Source of the DNA: Excoecaria cochinchinensis
Lineage: Eukaryota; Streptophyta; Magnoliopsida; Malpighiales; Euphorbiaceae
Assembly: GCA_947683425.1 (NCBI GenBank)
Contig: CANTUQ010000106.1
Location: 3,806,001-3,870,000, forward strand
Reading direction: 5' to 3'
Length of the DNA: 64,000 nt
Shown here piece after piece: positions 1 through 10,484 of this stretch (the first letter of the stretch is position 1; each line of letters opens with the position of its first letter). The translations under genes and the position numbers were made by a program. The notes beneath the pieces are model-generated. The model was not told where the DNA came from. It worked only from the letters and a program-made list of their open reading frames with translations, and did no database searches.

Positions 1-242
1 GAAGAGAATTCCCGAGATACCGAACCTCTGTCGGATTATCCTCTCGCCCGTATTTGTTCTCTAAAGGTTTTTAGACTGTGAAAGAGTTGCTGTCATCCCG
101 CTTGTGGATAACAGACAGACCAGTGACGCCTGAAGTGATTCTCGCTGACGCTTCCGCTTTAGTCTGCGCTTCAAGAGGTAGGTAACAAATTACCTAATTT
201 TGTTACCTCAATTTATGCATGTGGCATGATATAAATCCTTCA
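1..242 (+). repeat. 5' LTR of Copia element 1 (partial)
   Basis: Aligns without gaps to 7853-8094. It ends in CA at 242, directly before the primer-binding site. It contains the R/U5 part only; the U3 part lies outside the window. Confidence 0.95.
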
Positions 243-243
243 T

Positions 244-256
244 TGGTATCAAAGCC
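244..256 (+). other. Primer-binding site, initiator-tRNA-Met type
   Basis: TGGTATCAAAGCC starts two bases after the LTR end and differs at one base from the TGGTATCAGAGCC complementary to the 3' end of plant initiator tRNA-Met, the usual primer of plant Copia elements. The second Copia copy (43827) has the unmodified form. Confidence 0.85.
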
Positions 257-554
257 AATATTTCAAGCGTCCTGGCATATGGCTAATACTGGATCTAAAA
301 TTTTATGCGTAAAATTGGTAGATTTAAGATGCATGTACCTGATAAATAATTATTTTATGTTAAAATATATATTTGTATATATTTTTCGGGTCTAAAAATA
401 CGTGTATGTGTACCGTATATTGAGGGAATTAATATGGAAATTCAAAATGCTGGGCTTAAAATTGAGATTTGCGGTTTTTTACTGCACCATTAAATTCAGT
501 GACCCCGAAAACCCCCCACTGGAAAAAATTCGGAGACCAGAATCCGTTGGGAAG

Positions 555-948
555 GCGGCACGTGGCATGCACGCGCCGCTGGACGAAGGGCGCATGCGCG
601 TGGGCGGTGCCCCACACGCGCGCAAACGCCCGTCCAGAGTGTTGCGTCACTGTGGACACGTGGCCCAACCGGATTCGGACACGTGGCATACTGAGATCAT
701 GCCACGTGGCACATGACGTGTCCAGTGGCGCAATTAGGGGCGACACGTGGACGAATAGTATCGTGCCACATGCCATGCCACATAAGCACAGTGACATGTC
801 ACTGTTGCCACGTGGCCCAATGGGGAAGCGCCACGTGGCCAAGTGGAGTGTCGCCACGTGGCAGTGACGTGTCAACCTTCTGCCACGTGGCAGACAGGTG
901 GACCAATAAATGGCCGACACGTGGCACACTCTATGTGTGACACGTGGC
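555..948 (+). repeat. Array of 11 CACGTG (G-box/ABRE core) motifs in the Copia leader
   Basis: Eleven exact CACGTG hexamers occur in about 390 bp, at roughly 557, 656, 680, 702, 743, 809, 831, 854, 883, 918 and 940. Most are in the longer form (A/C)CACGTGGC, and several are followed by CCAAT-like sequence (ACGTGGCCCAAT). Near-matches such as GACGTGTC lie between them. Spacing is irregular (about 22-66 bp), so this is a degenerate interspersed minisatellite rather than a strict tandem repeat. The block is GC-rich compared with its AT-rich surroundings. The core is the binding site of plant bZIP and bHLH factors (established); a function in this element is inference. Confidence 0.9.
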
Positions 949-1330
949 AGTTCAGTGGGAGGGGCGCGTGTGGTGCGTGAGCACGGTATCCCTTCCCCTG
1001 GCGGCGCGTGTGGGCGCGTGAGGCCTCTTCCGACCACCAAATCAGTCCCGATTTTTTGCGGAACCATGTTTCAAAATATTTCTGATTTTATGGTAATTTT
1101 TTCAAAATTTTTTGATCACCAGAAAATAAATTCCTAATTTTAAATTATTAAAATATTATTAAATTAAATTATATTTATTTTCTGTTCTAAAATTAATTTG
1201 GAAAATTTAATTTTTTTTTGAAATTTTTTGTTTTGGTCCTTATTATTATTGGTTGAAATGAGTTTCAATCATATATGTTTATACATGAGTGTATTAACTA
1301 TTTTTGTTGTTTCTGTGATGTGTTACAGAA

Positions 1331-1828
1331 ATGGTGATGATAAGGACTCCCATGGTTCCTCGCACTCCTGAGGGTATTGCCACGACAAATGCAAAAGTAC
1401 ATGAAGTCCGAAACATCAGGATGCATAAAAAGGCCCGGATTGATGATATTGATGCAATAGTGCATCATGTTGAGTTTTTGCATGAACAGATGCAAGAGTG
1501 CATCTGGATTGGTGGTCTAAGCTGTGGCAGAGATAAAAATGAAATAGCTAAGGTAATGATTGATTCCTTTGAGCATCATCCGGTTCTGAGGAACTTGATG
1601 ATACATGTGTAGGAAGCAGAAGTTGATTCTTACCGACATGCTATAGTTCAATTTATTTTAAAAGCTGCAAAAAGAGGAGTGTGGAGGTTGGACGAAAATT
1701 CTGTGATGGCTTTGAGAAGTGGACGCAATGTGAGTCGTCCATGGCTTCGTGAGTGGCGCACAGGGGTGCCAGCTCCATTGTTGAGGAGAGCTATTTTCTC
1801 GACCCCTGTCCACAAGAAGACTTTGTGA
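1331..1828 (+). pseudogene. Accessory ORF upstream of gag in Copia element 1 (one in-frame TAG)
   Basis: A reading frame opens at ATG 1331 and runs 93 codons to a TAG at 1610-1612. The same frame then stays open for a further 71 codons to TGA at 1826-1828, giving about 165 residues if the single stop is ignored. The N-terminal part is rich in Ile, Met and His; the C-terminal part contains basic stretches rich in Arg and Lys. I do not recognise the product. The start follows a pyrimidine-rich stretch ending TTACAG, which resembles a 3' splice site. A heavily decayed homologue sits at the same place in the second Copia copy (about 45,040-45,345), which argues that it is part of the element and not a chance ORF. 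It could instead be non-coding leader sequence. Confidence 0.5.
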
Positions 1829-2366
1829 AGTCTTCTCTCATTATCCGGTTGACATGTGTGTCAAAAACTTATGGAGTTAGCGTTTGTTTTTCAATTTTAA
1901 ATAAGACTTATGTTTCTTATTACTTTTTGACATAAGTGTCATATTTTGGATTATTAGTTATTTTTAGATATTGGTTGAATGAATGCGTTTATTTTTTTTG
2001 GTTTTTTAATTTAATGATAAATGTGTTTATTATTAATTGCCTTGCATTATTTTATGAGTAAGATATATGCATGTTTATTAAGTAGAGACTTAATAAATTT
2101 AAGCTAATATCGTTTCCCTCTCAAGTTTAAAAAAAAAATCTAATAATCCAATAACTTAGATTTGCTATGCATGAGATTTAAACTTGTAAGGTTGGACATT
2201 AGGAAATAGAGGGTAATTGGATACTATTAGTAGCCTTTTCGAATTGAAACCTAATAGAAAACTTTACTAGTTTTTAATTTCAGATGCATAGTAAATAGCA
2301 TGTATTGCCTAATCTCCATTAATATTGTGCAATTTTTTTTGTTCCATTAGAGATCTGAGGATCCAA

Positions 2367-5300
2367 ATGGCAACTGCTTCCAAATCCATTATCGCTGAGC
2401 TGAACAAAGATTTGAAATTGAATGGTGAAAATTATGAAATCTGGAGTATGAAAATCCAGTATGTGCTTGAGGAGCAAGAGGCCCTCGAAACCTTAAGTTC
2501 GGTTATGGCTGAACCTGAGGATGGCGACATGGCCCAACATAAGCTGGACCGAGATGCCTATGTGGCATGGAAGAAAAAGAATTCCACTGCTCGGATTATC
2601 CTGCTGAGTGCTATGCAAGATGACCTAACTAAGCAATTTCGCAAGTATCAAAATACAATGGATCTATGGATTGCATTGCGGGAGAAATTTGGAGGTATGA
2701 CTCTAACTAAACTCCGATCGTTAACAATCAAGTTTGATACTTATCAGAAAAAGTCTGATCACCCTATGCGAAAACATTTAAGAGAAATAGAGAATATGAT
2801 ATGTGAGCTTAGTGAATATGGTCATAAGTTGACTAACGAGCAGCAGGTCCAAGCTGTCATCCGTTCCTTACCAAAGAGTTGGGAGCATATGAAGATGCAA
2901 CTGACTCACATGGACAGCATTAAGACATTTGAGGATGTCTCTCGTCATCTGGAGCTTGAAGAAGATAGATTGGCATCGATTAAGGTCAATACTGAAGTGC
3001 ACGTGGCACAATCCAGTTCTGGGGGTATGAGTTCAAACCAGAACAAGAGAAAAAGCTTCAAGAGTCGAGGTAAGGAGCAAACCAAGAACAATAAGTGGCA
3101 AAAGAAAGAACAGAATTCAAAGAGGTCCAAAGGCAAAAAGAAAGTGAACATTTCAAGAGTGAAATGCTTTAACTGCCAACAGAAGGGTCACTATGCAAAA
3201 GACTGCACTGTGCCCAAAAAGGTACACTACCCTGACTCAAGAGTGAGTGAAATTTGTGTATCTAATTCTGTTTTATTAACTGAATTTCATCCTGTGTGGG
3301 TGGTAGATTCAGGAGCAACGGATCACGTAACAAAGGATCGAGATGCCTTTATTGAATTCCGGCGATTGCCCAGTGGAGCTAAATGGATTTATGTAGGAAA
3401 CGATGCCAGAGTGGCGGTCCAAGGGATTGGCACATGCAGATTAGTCTTGCATAAAGGCCGAACCTTGCTCCTACATGATGTGCTTTACGCTCCAGACATT
3501 CGAAGGAATTTAGTATCTGTTCTTGTGTTAATGAATCTTGGTTTTGATTTACATTTTAAGGATGACAAAGTAAGCTTGTGTTTGAATGATGTTTTTTATG
3601 GTTATGGTTACATTTCAAACGGTTTGATAGTTTTGGATATTGATCCCAATTTTATGAATAAAGCTAGTTTTTCATTTATATCTTCTACTTCACATAGTTA
3701 TGAGAATCATGTGAAATTATGGCATGCTAGATTAAACCATATAGGGCAAGATCGAATGAGTCGGTTAGCCAAAACAGGTTTACTTGGTGATTTAAATAAG
3801 ATTGAATTACCTACATGTGAGCACTGCTTAAAAGGAAAATTAGTTAGAAAACCGTTTGGAAAAGGAACCAGAGCCATAATACCATTGCAATTAGTTCATT
3901 CTGACATTTGTGGTCCAATGAATGTGAGGGCAAGGCACGGGCCCTATTATTTTATCACATTTATAGATGACTATACTAGGTATGGTCATATCTATTTGAT
4001 TTCTCATAAGTCAGAAGCATTGAGTTGCTTCAAGACTTATATGAATTTTGTTGAGAATCAATTAGACAAAAAGATTAAAGCTTTGAGAACTGACCGAGGT
4101 CGGGAATATCTTTCAGATGAATTTCAAGCTTTATGTGATGAAAGAGGAATTGAGCATCAGTTGTCCATTCCTAGAACTCCACAACAAAACGGTGTTGCGG
4201 AAAGGAGAAATAGGACCCTCCTTGAAATGGTTAGATCTATGATGGCAGAGGCAAAATTGCCAATCTCCTATTGGGGAGATGCACTATTAACTGCCACATA
4301 TGTTTTAAACCGCGTGCCCTCCAAATCTGTCACATCCACGCCTTATGAGATGTGGACCGGTCGACAACCTGACCTAAGCCATTTACGACCTTGGGGTTGT
4401 GCAGCTTATGTCCATGATACCTTAAGCAAATTTGGTAAATTGGGACCAAGAGGTAAAAAGAGTATCTTTGTGAGATATTCTGAAGTATCAAAAGGATACG
4501 TATTCATGGGCGAACAAGAAAATGGTTCTGTGACAGAATACGAATCACGAGATGTTGTATTCCTAGAGGATGAATTTTCGAGATTGGGCGAAGTGAACCA
4601 AGATTTTACTTTTTATGAAACACAGGAAGAAGAAGAACCATCAGGATCACTCCATCCGAGTGGGAGGGAATTAGAGGATGAGGGTCAAGACCTTCAACCT
4701 CAAAACAATGATCCGGATGTTCGAGACCCTGATTTCAGTGGGAGTATTCCTGACTCCAGTGGGAGTATGGAACAAGGCCCCAGTGGGAGCATTCCGAATT
4801 ATGATGAATATATGAGACATGTTTATCAAGATTCAGAAGTGCGCAAATCTAAAAGGAGAAGTGTTCCTCGCCGATGATTTGAGATCGAAGGGTCGAACGA
4901 AGCTCTTTTAGTTACCCCACAAGACGAGGAAAAGCCTAAAAATATTAAAGAAGCTCTTTCAAGCCCATCTAAAGAAAAATGGATTAAAGCAATGGAAGAG
5001 GAAATGGCATCTATGAGATCGAACCAAGTTTGGGAACTTGTTGATCTACCTAAAGGACGCAAACCTATTGGGAATAAGTGGATTCTCAAGGTAAAGCGAA
5101 AAGCTGATGGAAGTATCGAAAGATATAAGGCTCGGCTAGTTGCTAAGGGGTTTACACAACAGGAAGGGATTGACTACGATGAGACTTTCTCACCAGTTGT
5201 AAGATTTACGTCTATAAGGCTAATTCTGGCTATAGTGGCAAGTTTAGACCTAGAGCTACATCAAATGGATGTAAAGACTGCTTTTCTCAATGGAGAATTG

Positions 5301-6494
5301 TATGAAGAAATTTACATGGATCAACCTGCAGGTTTTATTGAAATGGACAGCGAACATAAGGTTTGCAGATTGAAGAGATCAATCTATGGTCTTAAGCAGT
5401 CTTCGAGACAATGGTATTTAAGATTTCATGAGACGATCATGTCGAATGGGTTCAACATGATTGATCAAGACCATTGTGTCTATAATAAAAGCTCTAAAAG
5501 TAATTTTGTCATTTTAACATTGTATGTAGACGACATACTGATAGCTGGAAATGACAAAAGCTACGTAAGTGAAATCAAAGAATGGTTATCGTCCAACTTT
5601 GAGATGAAAGATATGGGTGAAGCAGACTATATTCTTGGAGTTAAGATTTCAAGAGATCGTTCAAGAAGGTTGTTATCTCTTTCTCAAAAGACTTATATCA
5701 ACAAAGTACTTGAACGATTCAATATGCATAACTGCAAGCCCATTGATACCCCTATTGCTAAGAATAAGTTTCTCAGCAAAGAAATGTGTCCTTTAATACC
5801 AAATGAGATAGAACGTATGAAGAACGTTCCATATGCCAATGCCGTGGGTAGTCTCATGTATGCTATGTTGTGTACGAGACCTGATATATGCTATGTTGTG
5901 GGCATGGTAAGTAGATATCAATCTAATCCAGGCGAAGCACATTGGAAAGTAGTTAAAAGGATACTTAGATACCTCAAAGGTACAGCAGATTATTCTCTAT
6001 GTTACCAAGGTGAGGATCTGCGGTTGAGAGGATATACAGATGCTGATTGGGCAGGAGATGTGGACGATAGAAAATCCACTTCAGGATTTATATTCTTGCT
6101 TGGCAAGGGTGCCATCTCGTGGAGTAGCAAGAAACAAACCTGCGTTGCCTTATCAACAATGGAAGCTGAATTTGTCGCTTCCGTAGCTGCAGTATAAGAG
6201 GCAGTTTGGTTAAAACGGTTTATGGACCAACTAAGAGTAACCGCCTCGGAGGAACCGATGACCATCTATAGTGACAGTCAATCGTCGATAGCTTATACGA
6301 AAGATCCTAAATTTCATAGTAGGACCAAGCATATTGACATTAAGTATCAATTCATAAAAGATATTGTTGCACAAGGAGATGTGAACTTACAGTACATTTC
6401 TACGCATGATATGTTAGCAGATCCGTTGACTAAACCCATAGCTAGAGATGTGTTTGTGAGGCACATTAGATCTCAGGGTTTGCATAGAAATTGA
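2367..6494 (+). pseudogene. Copia gag-pol polyprotein with two in-frame stop codons
   Basis: Encodes the retrotransposon capsid and enzymes as one frame of 1376 codons including stops. I chose ATG 2367 (protein starts MATASKS); the frame is open about 42 bases further up but without an ATG. Visible in order: capsid region; CCHC zinc knuckle (CFNCQQKGHYAKDC, about 3165-3210); protease with DSGA near 3306; integrase HHCC finger and DD-E core with the PQQNGVAERRNR stretch near 4180; reverse transcriptase with KTAFLNGE near 5275 and YVDD near 5525; RNase H with TDADWAGD near 6038. Breaks: TGA at 4875-4877 between integrase and RT, and TAA at 6195-6197 inside RNase H. The second copy has CAG at the latter position, so that stop is a recent point mutation. 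Without readthrough the element is probably not autonomous. Confidence 0.95.
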
Positions 6495-7570
6495 GTAGTA
6501 CTGTAGTTTTTTTTGTAACCCCTTAAAAATTGTTATTCGTGGATAATAAACAAGTTCTTTATTGGCTATACATGAGTGTGAATGTTTATAAGTAAATATT
6601 TACTGTTATTTATTTGAGATTGAGTATGTCGGACAGAAAAGTAGCCCACTCACAAGGGTGTTTACCTTGATTTTGTCAATGAGTTGGCAAAAATTAAGAT
6701 GAGACAAATTTTGAACATATGAGATTGCTCGAGAGCCTGTTCAAAATAAAAGTGCCGTCTTGCAGAAATTATAAGATGAGTCTTATTAAAGTGCAAGATA
6801 AAGACATACATAAAATTGTATGCTTTGGATTGAGATCCAAATAAGGATTGTATGAAATCTAATGGTAAGTTATATGTAACTACCGTGTTCTGTCTAAAAA
6901 ACCAGAAGTAGTCTTTAAGTAAGCGGACTAAAGTTGGGTGCTTCGGTACATCGCAACCTTACGCTTCTGTATGGTGTTTTAATAATGTAAGACATGCGCT
7001 CCTTTAAGGGAAGGAACGAACGCCATGACACATGTTTTATACCATGTGTGCTTTTGTGACCAAGGGATGGGAAATTAAATATTGATCTCAATTTTCCCTA
7101 TTGTGAGACTCTACTATATTTAGACCCTCAGAACCCTTAACTTATTCCTGAAGTATGATTCAGTGTGGCTAGCTTAGTTAGTCTCCAAGAGGCCATGGAA
7201 TAATTCGGACCTGGCGGGCCTGGCTAGAAAAGCGAGCTGAATCTTAATGGATGGCATATAGTAAAAGGGAAAGATAGCCTTTAGATCACATTCAATTATT
7301 TCGAGGTTCACTGGCTAGCCTATTATGTCTCTATGAGTAGCGACATAATAGTGAATTCGAAAAATTATTTTATGAGATCATGAGTTAAAACAGTGAATGT
7401 GAAAAGGCAATCTAGGGCCTTAGCATACGTATATAAGAGGATCTCGTCTTTTCGAGACGCTATATATCCCTAACAGGTGTATAGCACTAGTGCTCTCGAT
7501 GTATGCTGGTCACACGGTCTATCTGCCTGTATAACTGGAGAACTCGACTGAAAATCGTTCAGTCATGTGC
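6495..7570 (+). other. Long non-coding 3' region between pol and 3' LTR of Copia element 1
   Basis: About 1.08 kb without a convincing ORF lies between the pol stop and the purine tract. It is matched over most of its length by 49,740-50,835 of the second Copia copy, at about 90% identity where I compared it by eye, so it is a conserved part of the family. No envelope-like ORF is visible. Confidence 0.7.
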
Positions 7571-7580
7571 GAGTGGGAGA
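7571..7580 (+). other. Polypurine tract of Copia element 1
   Basis: GAGTGGGAGA immediately precedes the 3' LTR. The identical sequence precedes the 3' LTR of the second Copia copy at 50,836-50,845. It is the expected plus-strand priming site. Confidence 0.8.
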
Positions 7581-8094
7581 TGTTGGAGTCAGGGATGCGC
7601 CCATGACTTCTCGGGTTGACCCGGGATATATGAATCAGACCGAAAATCCTACTAATATGGACTAATATCCATATTAGGAGAATATCAAGGGATTGTGCCT
7701 CTTGATATTCTCCTACAACCCTAACTTCCCCTTTAATATCATATTAAAGGGGGTAACTCCCATAATGGGAGTTAATTCCTACTTAATGTGCATTCATCTC
7801 CTTTGGGAGATGAATGCCTATAAGTAGCCCCCTTTCCTTTGTGGAAAGGAGAGAAGAGAATTCCCGAGATACCGAACCTCTGTCGGATTATCCTCTCGCC
7901 CGTATTTGTTCTCTAAAGGTTTTTAGACTGTGAAAGAGTTGCTGTCATCCCGCTTGTGGATAACAGACAGACCAGTGACGCCTGAAGTGATTTTTGCTGA
8001 CGCTTCCGCTTTAGTCTGCGCTTCAAGAGGTAGGTAACAAATTACCTAATTTTGTTACCTCAATTTATGCATGTGGCATGATATAAATCCTTCA
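7581..8094 (+). repeat. 3' LTR of Copia element 1 (514 bp)
   Basis: Begins TGTTGGAGTC and ends CCTTCA, so it has the standard TG...CA ends. A TATA-like CTATAAGT lies at about 7818-7825, a plausible core promoter. 7853-8094 equals window bases 1-242 apart from about two transitions. Confidence 0.95.
7816..7826 (+). promoter_or_regulatory. Probable TATA box in the Copia LTR
   Basis: CCTATAAGTAG lies in the 3' LTR, about 30 bp upstream of the sequence that begins GAAGAGAATTCCC. This is the expected arrangement for a U3 promoter; the transcription start is not determined. Confidence 0.5.
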
Positions 8095-9581
8095 ATATTA
8101 ATTAAGTCAATCAAATAAATAAAACAAATGAACAAAAGAGGAAAAGAAAAAACATACAGAAATGGATGAATAAAGTGAGTGTGTGAACAAAATAGAGTGG
8201 ACCCACATTAGTGAGTAATGCATGAAAAATATGAAAAAGCACAAGGATGAAAGTTACTGTTCATGTGGCCACATGCAAGGAAAATGAAGGAGAAATAAAA
8301 CAAATGGATTAAATTGGCAGCATAGCATAATTGAATTAATTATACAAAATTGACATGATTAAATTAACTATTTACATGCTAATCACCATAAACACAAATA
8401 TTTACATGGCAAAAAGATCAACCAAAATAACTTAATTAATTACATGTCAAAACAATACATGTTAAGGATAATAAGAAAAATAAGAAATCAAGACATGTTA
8501 AGAATAATAAAAAATCAAAGCATGCTAAGGAACTAAGGCAAAATAAATTAATTACATGTTAAGAATAAGAAATCATGGCAAAAGAAATTAATTGATTACA
8601 TGTTAAAAATAAAATCAATAAAACAATATTTACATTAACAAAATAATAAAAAAATAGAATAAGATGGAAAAAAGAAAATAATTAGTTCGGAGCCCAGAAA
8701 ATTTACCCTCAGATTTGGATTCGATGGAATAATGATGATCTCCTTGGAAAATTCCTCGAACAAATAATTTAGCAACAAAATTAATCCCTTTTGTTTATGG
8801 AGAAAACAAAGAAATTAATTTGAATGCTTTAAAGATTAAAAATTGATTTGAAAGTGAAAATTAATTCCTTTTGTTTATGGAGAAAACAAAAAAATTAATT
8901 AGAATGATTAAGAATTGAAACTTGAATTTCCAATCTCAATTAATCCTTGTTCATGGAAAAAAGAGAAGTCTGAAATTTTTTTGAAGAAAAAATCAAAGAA
9001 GAAGAAAAGAAAAAAACTCTCAAAAATCTGATGTCAAAAATAATGGAGGCTCCCCTTTGGTTTTTTCATCTCAAAATATTTATATCATGGAAAAAAATAA
9101 AACCCTAATTTTATTAGGAAAATAAATTTGATTTTAATTCAATTTCCTGCCTTTTTTAATGATAAAATCAGCTTTTATTTATTAATTATCTAAAAAAATG
9201 ATTCAGAATTTAATTTGGACTCAAAAACCTCAGTTTGGGTGAAAAATCACTTTTTGGGGCAAAAATCGGCGGAAAACGGCGGTTACGGCGAAAATTGGGC
9301 GAGCTGCTGCACAGCGCTCCGTTCGAGCGCGCCCCACGGCTACCGCAATGGTCCGAATTTTTTTTTTTTAATTTTAAATTGAAACCTTTTGAAATAAAAT
9401 TAATACTTTCAAACACATTTTTATTTTTAATTTTTTAAAATATATATTTTTTATTTTTTTATTCTTTAAAAAGCAAATTTTCACCAGAAAATCATCACTT
9501 CCAATATTTTTGCCTGTGAACGTGCATCTAATCATTATTGGGTAACCCTGATCTGGGCTGTCTCGGGATCCGGTGTCTACA
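8095..9581 (-). repeat. Probable remnant LTR of a Ty3-type element, AT-rich
   Basis: Non-coding and A-rich on the plus strand. Read on the minus strand from 9581 it begins TGTAGACACCGGATCC, which resembles the start of some plant Ty3/Gypsy LTRs. It contains degenerate repeats of a TACATGTTAAGAATAA-like unit around 8440-8620. I could not find a partner LTR or target duplication, so solo or truncated LTR is an inference. Copia element 1 is inserted at its left edge. Confidence 0.3.
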
Positions 9582-10484
9582 GGGCCCCAAACCGAATAAC
9601 CCGAATATTTTCGGGCCCCGAACCGAATAATCTAGATTAACCCGAAAATTCAACCATTTGAAAAAATAAAATGAAACTCAACCAAAAAAATTCAGATCTC
9701 ATCTCAACTACATCAAAGCAAAGAAATATAATCAAAGCAAAGAAATAAATTCAAAAACGGAAAATCAAAAAGACAATTTCAATTAAACTAAAATTATGTC
9801 ACGGAAAAAAAAAATCAACAATCTGGAAAAAAAAATAAACGAAAAAACTTAGATCTCAACCATATCAAAGCAAAGAAAAAAATTAAAAAGACAAAAAATA
9901 ATTAAAACCTGTAACATCCCATCACGCAAAAAAAAAGAAAGAAAAGAAAAAATTCAGATTTTTGCTTTCTCATAGCTAAATCTGGTTTTTTTCTTTGTTT
10001 TTCTTTTTTTTTTTTTGGTCATCCTCGTTGGATTAACAGATGGTGTGTGTGTGAGAGAGGAGGAGGTGAAGAAGAGGGAGGAAAAGGAGATGGGGTGTGT
10101 GTGTATACGTGAGAGAGAGAGAAAGAGAGAGAGAAGAGGGGTGAAGGAGAGGGAGGAGACAAGGAGAAGGAGAGGAGGTGTGTGTGAGAGAGAGAGAGGG
10201 GTGGGGGGGCTGCTGTGTGTGTGTATGAGAGAGAGACAGTGAGTGGGACGAAGAAGAGGAAGGAGAGGGAGTGGGTGAGTGGAAAGAGAAAAGAAAAAAA
10301 ATGTTTATATATAAAATTCCGGTCGGGTTCGGATTGAGTGTTATAACCCGAACCGACCTGAACCCGAAATATTCTAAATTCATAGACCCGAACCGAACCG
10401 AACCGAATACACCAAATAACCCTACCCGAATTAATATTTCGGATCGGATTATTCGAGTCGGTTCGGGTTTTGCCCACCCCTAGT
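9582..10484. mobile_element. hAT-like non-autonomous element (CCCGAACCGAA-rich)
   Basis: Left end ACAGGGCCCCAAACCGAA and right end TTCGGGTTTTGCCCACCCC are imperfect inverted repeats. The terminal ~150 bp on each side are rich in ACCCGAACCGAA and its complement. Plant non-autonomous hAT elements commonly end in GGGGTGGGCAAA-type sequence. No transposase is present. The interior (10,040-10,270) is an imperfect GA/GT microsatellite tract, which explains the low-complexity ORFs there. No clean 8-bp target duplication was found. Confidence 0.45.
10030..10270. repeat. Imperfect (GA)n/(GT)n low-complexity tract
   Basis: Almost pure G-A-T sequence on the plus strand with runs of GTGTGTGT and GAGAGAGA. 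ORFs on both strands are compositional artefacts. Confidence 0.85.

Larger units (their letters stand above)
1..8094 (+). mobile_element. Ty1/Copia LTR retrotransposon, 5' end cut by window edge
   Basis: The first 242 bases match the last 242 bases of a complete LTR at 7581-8094, so this is one element missing only about 272 bp of its 5' LTR. Order: LTR, tRNA-Met-type primer-binding site, long leader with a CACGTG array, accessory ORF, gag, protease, integrase, reverse transcriptase, RNase H, about 1.1 kb of non-coding sequence, purine tract, LTR. The order integrase before RT is diagnostic of Copia. The two LTR segments differ at about 2 of 242 positions (both C/T, near 141-143 versus 7993-7995), so insertion is recent. 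The target-site duplication cannot be checked because the left flank is outside the window. Confidence 0.96.

Noticed and set aside
456..1067. A 203-codon minus-strand ORF and overlapping plus-strand ORFs across the CACGTG array
   Set aside because: They arise from the GC-rich repeat, overlap in several frames at once, show repeated short peptides matching the DNA repeat, and have no recognisable domain.
10019..10477. Minus-strand ORFs rich in Ser, Pro, Leu and His-Thr
   Set aside because: They are translations of the CT/CA microsatellite complement and have no protein-like composition.
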